Shown: positions 7,086-15,588 of the stretch, in pieces
Layout of the letters: each line of letters starts with the position of its first letter
Numbering within the stretch: position 1 is the first letter of the stretch
Source of the DNA: Natronomonas salina
GTDB lineage: Archaea; Halobacteriota; Halobacteria; Halobacteriales; Haloarculaceae
DNA length: 64,000 nucleotides
Reading direction: 5' to 3'
Assembly: GCF_013391105.1 (NCBI RefSeq)
Contig: NZ_CP058335.1
Coordinates: 3,472,001-3,536,000, forward strand
Translations under genes and position numbers: made by a program
The notes under the pieces: model-generated
Databases searched by the model: none
What the model was told of the DNA's origin: nothing
Seen by the model: only the letters and a program-made list of their open reading frames with translations

Positions 7086-8339
7086 GTGGCGGCCGTTCGG
7101 AACATCCAGGTCAAACTCGAAGTGCCCGAAGAAACTCATGACGTGCTCGAAGAGACGTTCGAGCAATTCCGCGGTGCCGCCCAGCACGTTGCTGACTACG
7201 GCTGGTCCGATGAACCGACCGAGATTATCAGTGACCAAGGTGATCTCAATGCCGCCACGTACGATGAGGTCCGTGAGCAGACAGACCTCCATTCGAATCA
7301 CGTCCAATCGGCGCGACGGCTCGCAGCCGACGCGCTCAAAACTTGCCAAGATCGCATTTTCGACGGAAAGAAAACGAGCAAGCCCACATTCCGTGGGTCT
7401 GTTATAGTGTACGGCAGCCGCACAATTACATACAACGACGATTACTGCACACTCGCCACCGTTGATGGACGTGTTCGCGCCCACTACGTCATCCCGGAAG
7501 ACGAAACGGGTACCCCATTCGCGGAGTACTGGGATCGCGATGAGTGGGAGCGCAAGGAAGCGACACTCCACAAGCGCGATGGTGAATTCTATCTCCACGT
7601 CGCCGTCGAGCAAGAACTGGAGACGGCTGCGTCAACGGTCGAGAACGGAGTGGTTCTCGGTGTTGATCTCAATGTGGACGGATACCTTGCGGTCACGAGT
7701 ACGGGTCGTTTTCTCGGCAACGCGGATTACCTCAACCACAAGCGTGCTGTGTACGAACGGCGGCGCGGACGCCTGCAGCAGACCGGTACGCGGTCAGCCC
7801 GTCTTACAATCCAGTCGATTGGTGACCGGTTTGCTCGATGGAGTGACGAGTATCTCCACCAAGTTTCAAAAGCCATCGTTCAGGAAGCTCGCCGACACGA
7901 CTGTGCTGCAATCGCATTCGAGGATTTAGCGAGCATCCGTACCGGAATCTCGAACCTCCCAAAGTTCCAGCAGTGGGCGTTTCGCACGATTCAACGGTTC
8001 ACTGAGTACAAAGCCGAAGCAAACGGGATTTCCGTGGAGAGGGTTTCACCGGCATATACGAGTCAGCGATGCAGTCACACGGCTTGTGGATTCACCCATG
8101 AGAAGAATAGAACGAGTAACAGGTTCGAGTGTCTAAAGTGCGGAAAGGAACTTCATGCTGACTATAACGCTGCACGGAATATCGGGTGGCAGCTTGTCCA
8201 GCACTGGCACATGTCTGGTGCTGGACGCGCAAACTGTCAGGTTGCGCTGAAGTCAGGGACGCTGAATGGGAACGGCAAGTTTAGGCCTGCCGTCATTGAC
8301 GGCCAGACCAGGAGTCCACTGACAAGCCCACCTCATTAG
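7086..8339 (+). CDS. tnpB: TnpB RNA-guided endonuclease (IS200/IS605 family OrfB)
   Basis: 417 residues from the GTG at 7086; an ATG at 7053 would add 11 residues but sits upstream of the TATA box. The RuvC triad appears intact: Asp in GVDLNVDG (about 194), Glu in AFEDLAS (about 279) and Asp in HADYNAARN (about 359). A zinc-ribbon lies between the second and third sites, with cysteines in RCSHTACG and CLKCG. TnpB is a guide-RNA-directed nuclease that helps element retention. Codon use is less GC-rich than in the neighbours, a sign of transfer. The 3' end overlaps hairpins that probably form the guide RNA scaffold. No frameshift is seen. Confidence 0.92.
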   Translation: MAAVRNIQVKLEVPEETHDVLEETFEQFRGAAQHVADYGWSDEPTEIISDQGDLNAATYDEVREQTDLHSNHVQSARRLAADALKTCQDRIFDGKKTSKPTFRGSVIVYGSRTITYNDDYCTLATVDGRVRAHYVIPEDETGTPFAEYWDRDEWERKEATLHKRDGEFYLHVAVEQELETAASTVENGVVLGVDLNVDGYLAVTSTGRFLGNADYLNHKRAVYERRRGRLQQTGTRSARLTIQSIGDRFARWSDEYLHQVSKAIVQEARRHDCAAIAFEDLASIRTGISNLPKFQQWAFRTIQRFTEYKAEANGISVERVSPAYTSQRCSHTACGFTHEKNRTSNRFECLKCGKELHADYNAARNIGWQLVQHWHMSGAGRANCQVALKSGTLNGNGKFRPAVIDGQTRSPLTSPPH

Positions 8340-8346
8340 AAGTGGG
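8289..8346 (+). ncRNA. Putative omega/re-RNA scaffold hairpins at the tnpB 3' end
   Basis: Two stem-loops overlap or abut the tnpB stop codon: GCCGTC-ATT-GACGGC (8289-8303) and CCCAC, 10-nt loop, GTGGG (8327-8346). TnpB guide RNAs come from the 3' end of tnpB and run into flanking DNA, and sense overlapping transcripts of tnpB have been reported in Halobacterium. The true RNA would start further upstream, and its guide would lie just after the right end, about 8350-8370. The extent is a guess from structure only. Confidence 0.4.
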
Positions 8347-8532
8347 TACCTGACTTATCGTAGTGCTATCAGAGAGATTTGCCAGTACAGCCCGGGGATG
8401 ACCGCTAACCCAGAATAACGCGACGAGATCCCCAGTTGAACGCTATTGGACGATCTGCGCTAGTCTCGCGAGCGGATGAACGAATCGAACGGAGGGTGGG
8501 TTTTTACGGGGAGTACGTCTGAGTATCCGGTG

Positions 8533-9552
8533 ATGAAACGCATCGCTGTGAGCGCTGGAGTGCTCGTGGCGCTCGTCGCCGTCGCCGTCATGGCGGCCGG
8601 CGGCGTCGGCGCGACGACCCAGGCCGACACCGGGAACGAGGCCAACGGCTCCTTCGGGGCCGAGATCTCCTCGTTCATGCAGGCCAGCAGCGCAGAAGCC
8701 GAAGGCGAGGTCGACGACGGCATGTTCAACGCCGCCATGAACCGGACGGAGGACCCCGATGAGCGCCGCGAGCTCGTCGAACGGCGGCAGGAACGCCTCC
8801 AGGAACGACAGGCCAGACTCGAGGAGCGCCGGTCGCAGATCTCCGCCGACGACGGGGCCGACATCCGCGACCGGGCGCTGGCCGTCCACGTCACCGTCGG
8901 CGCCTCCAACCTCGAACGGTCCGTCAACGGGACCGAGCGAGCCGCACAGGCGTCCGGCGTGGACACCGAGTCGCTGAACGAGATCCGGACGAGCGCCCGC
9001 GACCTCCGCGGCTCCGAGGTGGCCGAACTGGCGCGGAGCGTCAGTGGACGCTCAGCCGGCGAGCGCGGCCCGCCGACCGACGTGCCGGGACGGAACGGCA
9101 GTCAAGCCGACGGACCGTCCACGAACCGTTCGAACGGGTCCGGACTGCCCGTCAACATCGGTGCCGGCGAACCCGGTAACGGATCGGGCCCGAACTCGAG
9201 TGACCGGGACCGCGGCCGACCCGACGACGCCGGCCCGCCGGAGAACGAGACGGGAAACGAGAGCTCGGAAGCTAACGAGACGGGCAACGATAACTCGGAA
9301 TCAAACGAGACGGGAAATGAGAGCTCCGGAGCCAGCGATTCGGGAGCCGATGGATCGGGAACGAACGAGTCGAGAAACGAGAGCTCGGCGAGTGACGACT
9401 CGGGAAATGAAAGTTCGACGGATAACGACTCGGGAAATGACGACCGGGCCGACGGTGGCCAGGGCTCCGACCAGTCGGGAAGTGACGGTTCCCCGAACGA
9501 CGAGCGCGGAAACGGCCAGGGCGGCCCGCAGGCCGACAGCGACGACCGATAA
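8533..9552 (+). CDS. Secreted Asn/Ser-rich repeat protein, probably heavily N-glycosylated
   Basis: 339 residues. A signal peptide covers residues 1-28 (MKRIAVSAG then an Ala/Val-rich core). Residues 35-180 contain a helical Arg/Glu-rich stretch (RQERLQERQARLEERR). The C-terminal half is low-complexity, Asp/Asn/Ser/Gly-rich, with a decapeptide repeat and many NxS/NxT sequons (NET, NES, NGS, NRS). These are possible AglB N-glycosylation sites. No C-terminal membrane anchor is visible, so the protein is either released or held by other means. The start was moved to ATG 8533 so that the signal peptide is N-terminal. Function unknown; a surface or matrix role is likely. Confidence 0.8.
   Translation: MKRIAVSAGVLVALVAVAVMAAGGVGATTQADTGNEANGSFGAEISSFMQASSAEAEGEVDDGMFNAAMNRTEDPDERRELVERRQERLQERQARLEERRSQISADDGADIRDRALAVHVTVGASNLERSVNGTERAAQASGVDTESLNEIRTSARDLRGSEVAELARSVSGRSAGERGPPTDVPGRNGSQADGPSTNRSNGSGLPVNIGAGEPGNGSGPNSSDRDRGRPDDAGPPENETGNESSEANETGNDNSESNETGNESSGASDSGADGSGTNESRNESSASDDSGNESSTDNDSGNDDRADGGQGSDQSGSDGSPNDERGNGQGGPQADSDDR
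9247..9456 (+). repeat. Seven tandem 30-nt units coding a degenerate decapeptide
   Basis: Seven consecutive 10-residue units fit the pattern [E/D][T/S]GN[E/D]xSxxN, for example ETGNESSEAN and ETGNDNSESN, decaying to DSGNDDRADG. The unit length is constant at 30 nt, so expansion and contraction by slippage or recombination would keep the frame. Confidence 0.8.
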
Positions 9553-9606
9553 CCGGCGCGACGCCTCGCGTCACCCTTTTTCGTCCACGTCCCCAAGGGG
9601 GGGCTG

Positions 9607-10428
9607 ATGGATTCGGCGGCACTTCTGGACCTGCTGGGCAACGAGAACCGGAGGCGCATCCTGCGGTTGCTCGCCCGGAAACCCTGTTACGTCACCGAAA
9701 TCAGCGAGTACCTCGGGGTGAGTCCGAAGGCCGTCATCGACCACCTGCGGAAGCTCGAGGAGGCGGGCCTCGTCGAGTCCCACGTCGACGACGGCCGTCG
9801 GAAGTACTTCTCGATCGCGCGCAACCTCCGCCTGGAGGTGAACGTCTCGCCGTACGACTTCGGGACGAAAAGCGCCTACTCCGCCTCGCCCGACCTCGAC
9901 ATCACCTCGTGGCGGTACGTCTCGCTGGACGTCAAGCGCGTCGCGGGCGACGACGAGGACGACGCCCCCGACGACGCTACCGAGCCGCCGACAGACGCCG
10001 ACGAGATCGAGACGATGCCGGATACGGAGGGTCCGGAGCCCGCGGGCGACGTCGACACTACCGGGGACGACGATCCAATCAAGGATGGCGATTCCACCGG
10101 GGCCGACGCCGAAGAGGGCCCGGAGAACCTCTCCGCGCTGGCGGCCGACCTCCAGCGGCTCGAACGCCTCGAGAACGAGCTATCGATGGCCCAGCGGTGG
10201 GTCCAGGGGCGGCTCATCGACACGCTCGACCGGATCAGCGCCCACTTCGAGGGCGTCGACGGCCGCTTCTACGCCGAGTTGATCCGCGGGCTGGCGACCG
10301 GGCCGGCCACCCCCGAGGAGCTCAGCCACCGGGTCGACGCGCCGCCGGACGTGGTCGCCGACGCCCTGGAGGGGCTGTCGGCCCACGGCGTCGTCGAGGC
10401 CGACGGCGACGAGTGGCACCTCGCGTAG
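9607..10428 (+). CDS. ArsR-type winged-helix transcriptional regulator with C-terminal second wHTH
   Basis: 273 residues. The N-terminal winged helix (residues 5-65: LLGNENRRRILRLLARKPCYVTEISEYL, then VIDHLRKLEEAGLV) is ArsR-like without visible metal-sensing cysteines. Residues 100-165 form an acidic low-complexity linker. The C-terminal part (about 215-273: LIRGLATGPATPEELSHRV, ending GDEWHLA) looks like a second wHTH. A poly-T/TATA-like stretch at about 9576-9582 lies 26 nt before the ATG, so the transcript may be leaderless. The target is unknown; the neighbours give no clue beyond the convergent small membrane protein. Confidence 0.75.
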   Translation: MDSAALLDLLGNENRRRILRLLARKPCYVTEISEYLGVSPKAVIDHLRKLEEAGLVESHVDDGRRKYFSIARNLRLEVNVSPYDFGTKSAYSASPDLDITSWRYVSLDVKRVAGDDEDDAPDDATEPPTDADEIETMPDTEGPEPAGDVDTTGDDDPIKDGDSTGADAEEGPENLSALAADLQRLERLENELSMAQRWVQGRLIDTLDRISAHFEGVDGRFYAELIRGLATGPATPEELSHRVDAPPDVVADALEGLSAHGVVEADGDEWHLA

Positions 10429-10429
10429 C

Positions 10430-10729
10430 TCAGTCGTCGCCGGCCGTCCGGACCGCCTCGGCGTCGCGGTCGGAGTAGCCCGGGTGCAGGTCCTCGCCCG
10501 CCTCGCGCTCCGCCGCGTTCACCGCCTTCAGCGCGTAGTAGGTGAGCACCAGCAGGATGGCCGCCGGGATCGCGACGAGCGATAGCTGGACCGTCGTGTA
10601 CACCGGGTCCTTCGCGTACGGGCTCGCGAGGAGGAACATCGCGACGAAACCCGCGAGCACGCCGAGGGGCACCAGGTTGACGAGCACGTCGCCGAGCGTC
10701 TCCCGCGTGAACAGGGAACTGTCGGACAT
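10430..10729 (-). CDS. Small two-helix membrane protein (haloarchaeal, DUF6684-like)
   Basis: 99 residues with two transmembrane helices (about 15-37 and 47-69) and a charged C-terminal tail containing HPGYSDRD. The N-terminal FTRETLGDVLVNLVPLGVL is typical of a short haloarchaeal family seen near respiratory or regulatory genes. Its stop lies 1 nt from the end of the convergent ArsR gene. Function unknown; the family label is tentative. Confidence 0.65.
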   Translation of the reverse strand: MSDSSLFTRETLGDVLVNLVPLGVLAGFVAMFLLASPYAKDPVYTTVQLSLVAIPAAILLVLTYYALKAVNAAEREAGEDLHPGYSDRDAEAVRTAGDD

Positions 10730-10822
10730 GCGCGGAGGGTACGGCTCGTCGGGAGAACGGCCTTCTGCCGAACATGTTCTTCGTCGGCGCTCGGGCGGCG
10801 TCGCCGACCGTTCCCGGTCGAT

Positions 10823-11332
10823 TCAGGGGATATCCTGCGTCAACCCGTGCCTGAGGTCCCGCCCGAAGTACGTGCCTGCGAGGCCGACGACGCCCCCGAG
10901 CGCGACGCCGACCAGCGCCAGCGACGGGCCGATGCTGCCGAGGAACGCGACGACGGCGTAGTCGAGGAGGAAACTCGCGCCCACGGTGACGGCGCCGGCA
11001 GCGGCCGCCTCCGCGTAGCGGCGCTCCTCGAGGAGCAACCCGAACAGGAACGTCGCGAGGAAGACGCCGAGCAGCCCCGACCCGGGGAGCGGGACCACGG
11101 CGTTGGCGCCGAGCAACCCGACGACGGAGAGGGCGAGCGCCAGGAGGAACCGCCGGGGAGCGAACAGCGACGTCGCGCGGCTCGCCGCGCGGCCCCGGAG
11201 GCCGCTCTGCGCGCGGCTCCGGTCGTCGCTCGCGCCGACCTCCTCGTCGAGTCCGATGTCGAAGTCGGTCACGGGGTCGCCGTCGGTGGAACTCCCCGAA
11301 CGGTCGGTCGTCCGGGTCCGGTCGCGGCTCAT
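10823..11332 (-). CDS. Haloarchaeal membrane protein of unknown function
   Basis: 169 residues. The first 55 are hydrophilic, rich in Arg, Ser and Asp; then come about four predicted membrane helices (60-80, 84-101, 108-127, 131-160), rich in Gly/Ala/Val. No catalytic motif is seen. The promoter region is shared with the divergent gatD. I do not recognise a named family. Confidence 0.65.
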   Translation of the reverse strand: MSRDRTRTTDRSGSSTDGDPVTDFDIGLDEEVGASDDRSRAQSGLRGRAASRATSLFAPRRFLLALALSVVGLLGANAVVPLPGSGLLGVFLATFLFGLLLEERRYAEAAAAGAVTVGASFLLDYAVVAFLGSIGPSLALVGVALGGVVGLAGTYFGRDLRHGLTQDIP

Positions 11333-11414
11333 GTCGGAGTGCTACGGTCCCAGCGATATCCGTCTTTCCCAGGAAATGACGTAATTGAAGTCACCGCGGC
11401 CGGTAGGCGCTGCC

Positions 11415-12659
11415 ATGAACCCAGGGGACCGCGTGCGCGTCGACCGCGGCGCCGCCACCTACGAGGGCGTGCTCATGCCCTCGACGAGCGCCGACCACCT
11501 CGTCGTCAAGCTCGAGGGCGGCTACAACGTCGGCGTCGACCGGGCGGACGCCGAGGTCGAGGTACTGGAGACCGACACCTACGACGTCGAGGGCGCCCAG
11601 GACGCCGAGGGCACCTCCGAGATCACCTTCGAGGACGACCTGCCGACCGTCGCGCTCATCTCGACGGGCGGGACCATCGCCTCGACGGTCGACTACCGGA
11701 CGGGCGCCGTCACGGCGCAGTTCGACGCCGAGGACGTCCTCCGGGCGGTCCCGGAGCTGGCCGGCCGGGCGAACTACCGCGGCCGCGTCGTCGCCAACAT
11801 CCTCTCGGAGAACATGACGCCCGAGGTCTGGGTCGACCTCGCGGAGGCCGTCCACGAGGAGATCGAGCGCGGCGCCGACGGCGTCGTCGTCATGCACGGC
11901 ACCGACACGATGCAGTACACCGCCTCGGCGCTGTCGTTCCTGCTCGACACGCCGGTGCCGGTCGTCTTCACCGGCAGCCAGCGCTCCGCCGACCGCCCCT
12001 CCTCGGACAACGTGATGAACGCGGTCTGCGCCGTCGAGGCCGCGACGGCCGACCACTCCGAGGTGCTCGTCTGCATGCACGCCACCGAGTCCGACGACGT
12101 CTGCGCGCTCCACCGCGGCACGCGCGTCCGGAAGAACCACACCTCCCGGCGGGACGCCTTCGAGACCGTCGGCGCGGAGCCGGTCGGGGAGGTCGAGTGG
12201 GAGAGCGGCGCGGTGTCGTTCCGCCGGCCGGTCGCCGACCGCGGCGCCGCCGACCTCGATTTGACGACTGACCTCGCGACCGACGTCGAACTCGTGAAGT
12301 TCGTCCCCGGGACCTCGCCGGACTACCTCGACGTCGCCGAGGACGCCTCGGGCGTCGTCCTCGAAGGGACCGGCCTCGGCCACGTCAACACCGAGTGGAT
12401 CGACCGCATCGACGAACTCACCGACGAGGGGACGACCGTCGTGATGACGAGCCAGTGTCTCGAGGGTCGCGTCTGCGACCGCGTCTACGACACCGGTCGG
12501 GACCTCCTGGAGGCCGGCGTCGTCGAGGCCGGCGACACGCTGCCCGGGACGGCGTACGTCAAGCTGATGTGGGCGCTCGCGAACGTCGAGAGCGTCGCCG
12601 AGACGATGCGCCGGCCCGTCGCCGGCGAACTGCAGGAGCGGTCGGTCCCCTGGACCTGA
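11415..12659 (+). CDS. gatD: Glutamyl-tRNA(Gln) amidotransferase subunit D
   Basis: 414 residues. GatD releases ammonia from Gln for GatE, which amidates Glu-tRNA(Gln); the pair is archaeal-specific. The N-terminal barrel (residues 1-70, GDRVRVDRGAATYEGVLMP) precedes an asparaginase-like domain with STGGTIAS (near 83), VMHGTDTMQYTA (near 160), GSQRSADRPSSDN and the lysine in YVKLMWAL. All expected active-site motifs are present. ATG 11415 directly precedes the barrel. GatE is not in the window. The following GNAT starts 6 nt after the stop, suggesting co-transcription. Confidence 0.95.
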   Translation: MNPGDRVRVDRGAATYEGVLMPSTSADHLVVKLEGGYNVGVDRADAEVEVLETDTYDVEGAQDAEGTSEITFEDDLPTVALISTGGTIASTVDYRTGAVTAQFDAEDVLRAVPELAGRANYRGRVVANILSENMTPEVWVDLAEAVHEEIERGADGVVVMHGTDTMQYTASALSFLLDTPVPVVFTGSQRSADRPSSDNVMNAVCAVEAATADHSEVLVCMHATESDDVCALHRGTRVRKNHTSRRDAFETVGAEPVGEVEWESGAVSFRRPVADRGAADLDLTTDLATDVELVKFVPGTSPDYLDVAEDASGVVLEGTGLGHVNTEWIDRIDELTDEGTTVVMTSQCLEGRVCDRVYDTGRDLLEAGVVEAGDTLPGTAYVKLMWALANVESVAETMRRPVAGELQERSVPWT

Positions 12660-12665
12660 CCGGCG

Positions 12666-13598
12666 ATGGCCGGAACCTCCGACAGCGCCGACGCTGTCGA
12701 CGTCCGCCAGGCCCGCCTCGACGACCGCGAGGCCGTCGTCGCGTTCACCAGCGACACCTGGCCGCAACTCGGCGGCGACTACATCCCGCGGGTCTTCGAC
12801 GACTGGGTCGAATCCGACGGGCCGACACAGCGGACCTTCGTCGCCACGCTCGACGGCGACCCGGTCGGCATCTGCCAGGGCGCGCTGCTCTCCGACGACG
12901 AGGGGTGGGCACAGGGGATGCGCGTCCACCCGGAATACCGCGGCGCCGACGTCAGCGAGGCGCTCAGCGAGGCGGTCTTCGCGTGGGCGGCCGACCAGGG
13001 CGCGACCGTCTGCCGAAACATGGTGTTCTCGTGGAACGCCGCGGGCCTGGGACAGTCCCGCGCGGTCGGGTTCGAACCGCTCTGTGAGTTCCGCTGGGTC
13101 GAACCCGAGCCGGACCCGGCGGCCGCCCCCGACCTCGACGTCCGCTCCGACCCCGCGCTCGCCTGGCGCGTCTTCCACGGCAGCGACGCCTACCGCGAAC
13201 TCGTCGGCCTTGGACTCGACCTCGAGGAGTCGTGGGCGCTCGCCGAGGTGACCAGGGAGCGACTCGAGGCGGCCGAGGAGACCCTCGTCGTCGCGGACGA
13301 CGACCGGGCCCGCGGGATGACCTACCGGACGCGGACGTTCGAACGCGAGGTCGACGACGAGGACGGCGGCGGTGAGACAGAGACGTGGGCCGAGTACGGC
13401 GTCGGCGCGTGGGACGACCACGAGACGCTGCGCTCGCTGGCCGCGGCGGTCGCCCGCGACGCCGCCGAGCAGGGCGCCGAGCAGTGCCGGATGGTCGTCC
13501 CCGAGACGCCGCGGCACGTCTCCGACGCCGCCTACGCCCGCGTCGACGTCTCCGAAGAGCCAGATTTCGTCCTCGAGCGGGACCTGACCCGCTACTGA
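12666..13598 (+). CDS. GNAT-family N-acetyltransferase (two-domain)
   Basis: 310 residues. The N-terminal half is a GNAT domain: [16 protein letters not shown], then the acetyl-CoA-binding region [16 protein letters not shown] and an Asn-containing segment [21 protein letters not shown]. The second half (from about 150) is a degenerate repeat of the fold that also ends in a strand-helix-strand pattern, as in double-GNAT proteins. The substrate is unknown. It begins 6 nt after gatD and is probably in the same transcript. Confidence 0.8.
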   Translation: MAGTSDSADAVDVRQARLDDREAVVAFTSDTWPQLGGDYIPRVFDDWVESDGPTQRTFVATLDGDPVGICQGALLSDDEGWAQGMRVHPEYRGADVSEALSEAVFAWAADQGATVCRNMVFSWNAAGLGQSRAVGFEPLCEFRWVEPEPDPAAAPDLDVRSDPALAWRVFHGSDAYRELVGLGLDLEESWALAEVTRERLEAAEETLVVADDDRARGMTYRTRTFEREVDDEDGGGETETWAEYGVGAWDDHETLRSLAAAVARDAAEQGAEQCRMVVPETPRHVSDAAYARVDVSEEPDFVLERDLTRY

Positions 13599-13656
13599 GG
13601 CCCTCGTTCACCACGTCGGGGCCCACGTGGCCGACGATCAGCGAACAGCGCCGGCC

Positions 13657-13941
13657 CTACCGGGCGCCGCCGCTGACCGGCGGGAACAGCGCCAGCTCGT
13701 CGCCGTCCTCGAGGACGGTGTCGAACCCGTCGTCCTTCACGAACGGGTTGTGGTCGTTCCGGAGGACGCGGATGTGGTCGCGGAGGTCGCCCTCGTCGTC
13801 CAGCACCTCGTCTTCGAGTTCGGGGTGGGCCTCCAGGAGCTGCTCGAAGGCGTCGCCGAACGTGTCGCCGGCCTCGGCGGGGACGTTGACGCGCTTGGCG
13901 CCGACCGTCTCCGCGAGGTTGGCGAACAGTCGCCACTGCAT
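13657..13941 (-). CDS. samp1: Ubiquitin-like small archaeal modifier, SAMP1-like, with GGAR end
   Basis: 94 residues with a beta-grasp MoaD/ThiS-type fold: [16 protein letters not shown] at the start, HIRVLRND in the centre and [11 protein letters not shown] near the end. It closely follows the layout of Haloferax SAMP1, which is conjugated to lysines through its terminal diglycine. Here the diglycine is followed by Ala-Arg and then TAG, so the Gly-Gly is not terminal. Activation by the E1-like UbaA would first need removal of two residues, for instance by a JAMM protease. It is single, divergent from tgtA and convergent with the GNAT gene. Confidence 0.85.
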   Translation of the reverse strand: MQWRLFANLAETVGAKRVNVPAEAGDTFGDAFEQLLEAHPELEDEVLDDEGDLRDHIRVLRNDHNPFVKDDGFDTVLEDGDELALFPPVSGGAR

Positions 13942-14055
13942 GCCCGTTGCTCGGCCGCCGTCCCCCTTCAGGCTGTCGACGGCGGCCGTCCTCGTCGTCC
14001 AGCACCTCGTCGCCGCCTCGTAACCCTTACCGCCGTCCCCCCGGAACGACGGGTC

Positions 14056-15588
14056 ATGCGCGACATCTTCGAGCTCCGGGACGTCGACGGCGCCGGCCGC
14101 ATCGGCGACCTCGAGGTCCCCCGCGCGGGCGTCACCGTCGAGACGCCGGCGCTGCTGCCGGTCATCAACCCCCACATCCGGACGGTGGAGCCGGCGACCC
14201 TGGAGGCGGACTTCGGCGCCCGGATCCTCATCACCAACGGCTACATCTTCTTCAAGAGCGACGACTACCGCGAGCGCGCCCTCGAGGAGGGCCTCCACGA
14301 CCTGCTGGACTTCTCGGGCGCCATCATGACCGACTCCGGCTCCTTCCAGCTCTCGGAGTACGGCGAGATCACCGTGACGAACGAGGAGATCCTCCGGTTC
14401 CAGCACGAGATCGGCTCGGACATCGGCACGCCCATCGACGTCCCGACGCCGTCGGACGTCGGCCGCGAGCGGGCCGAGACCGAACTCGAGACCACCCAGG
14501 GGCGCCTCGAGGCCGCCGAGTCCGTCGACGTCGGCGAGATGCTCGTCAACGCGCCCGTCCAGGGGTCGACCTACGCCGACCTCCGGGAGTCGGCCGCCGA
14601 GCACGCCTACGGGACGAGCCTCGACGTCTTCCCGGTCGGCGCGGTCGTCCCGCTGATGAACGACTACCGGTACGCCGAGATGGTCGACGTGGTCATGGCC
14701 GCCAAGCGCGGGCTGGGCGCCGACGCCCCGGTCCACCTCTTCGGCGCCGGCCACCCCATGATGTTCGCCCTCGCGGTCGCCGCCGGCTGCGACCTCTTCG
14801 ACTCCGCCGCCTACGCCCTGTACGCCCGCGACGACCGCTACCTCACCGTCTCCGGCACCGAGCACCTCGAGGACCTCGACTACCTCCCCTGCTCGTGTCC
14901 GATCTGCGCCGAGCACTCGGCGACGGACCTCCGGGCGGCCGGCGAGGACCGCCGGGAGGAGCTGCTCGCCCGCCACAACCTCCACGTCAGCTATCAGGAG
15001 CTCCGGACCGTCAAGCAGGCCATCCGGAAGGGCAACCTCCTCGAACTCGTCGAGCGCCGCGCGCGCGGCCACCCGGCGATGCTCGACGGCTACCGGGCGC
15101 TGCTGGACCACGCCGACCAACTCGAGCGGTCCGACCCCGTCTCGAAGGGGTCGTTCTTCTACCTCTCGAACGAGTCGGCACGCCGCCCCGAGATCCGCCG
15201 GCACCACGACCGCCTCGGGCGCCTCGCCGTCGACGGCGACCGCGTTTTGCTGTCGGAGGGCGGCAACAACAGCCGGTACGACGAGACCTGGCGGCTCCGG
15301 CCGCCGTTCGGCCCCGTCCCGCCGGCGCTGTCGGACAGCTACCCCCTGACCGCGGAACTGCCGGAGCGGCCGGACCGCGACGCCCGCGAGGCGGCCGCCG
15401 ACGGCGTCCGCCGGCTGGTCGAGGCCAACCCCGACGTCGAGTTCAGCGTCGCCCACTGGCGGTGGCCCGACCGCACGCTCGCGGCGCTGCCCGAGTCGGT
15501 CGAGACGCTCGAACTCGGCGAGGACAGCGCGCCGCCGCGCGACGAACCGAAGGAGGATTACCCGGCGGACGACGAGCAGGACGCATGA
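14056..15588 (+). CDS. tgtA: Archaeal tRNA-guanine(15) transglycosylase
   Basis: 510 residues. Swaps guanine-15 of tRNA for preQ0 in archaeosine synthesis. Diagnostic motifs: [25 protein letters not shown] (nucleophile Asp), [18 protein letters not shown] and the zinc site [10 protein letters not shown] with a downstream His. The PUA-like C-terminal domain is largely missing; the PUA part lies in the partner ArcS. ATG 14056 was chosen because it begins the conserved MRDIFELRD. It overlaps arcS by ATGA, so the two are translationally coupled. Confidence 0.95.
   Translation: MRDIFELRDVDGAGRIGDLEVPRAGVTVETPALLPVINPHIRTVEPATLEADFGARILITNGYIFFKSDDYRERALEEGLHDLLDFSGAIMTDSGSFQLSEYGEITVTNEEILRFQHEIGSDIGTPIDVPTPSDVGRERAETELETTQGRLEAAESVDVGEMLVNAPVQGSTYADLRESAAEHAYGTSLDVFPVGAVVPLMNDYRYAEMVDVVMAAKRGLGADAPVHLFGAGHPMMFALAVAAGCDLFDSAAYALYARDDRYLTVSGTEHLEDLDYLPCSCPICAEHSATDLRAAGEDRREELLARHNLHVSYQELRTVKQAIRKGNLLELVERRARGHPAMLDGYRALLDHADQLERSDPVSKGSFFYLSNESARRPEIRRHHDRLGRLAVDGDRVLLSEGGNNSRYDETWRLRPPFGPVPPALSDSYPLTAELPERPDRDAREAAADGVRRLVEANPDVEFSVAHWRWPDRTLAALPESVETLELGEDSAPPRDEPKEDYPADDEQDA

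Larger units (their letters stand above)
6940..8350 (+). mobile_element. IS200/IS605 (IS1341-type) insertion element carrying only tnpB; boundaries approximate
   Basis: The segment is clearly less GC-rich than its surroundings and holds one gene, tnpB, without tnpA. A hairpin lies before the gene (6948-6967) and two lie at its 3' end (8289-8303 and 8327-8346), as expected for subterminal ends of this family, which lacks inverted terminal repeats. Mobility would need a TnpA in trans. Exact ends cannot be set without an empty-site comparison. Confidence 0.7.

Noticed and set aside
9247-9456. Regular 30-nt units considered as a CRISPR array
   Set aside because: Units are adjacent with no spacers, in frame and degenerate at the protein level; they are coding repeats.
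11391-13517. Open frame of about 700 codons on the minus strand
   Set aside because: It lies opposite gatD and the GNAT gene, which have clear domains. The composition (Arg/Gly/Asp/Val without motifs) is that of a high-GC shadow frame.
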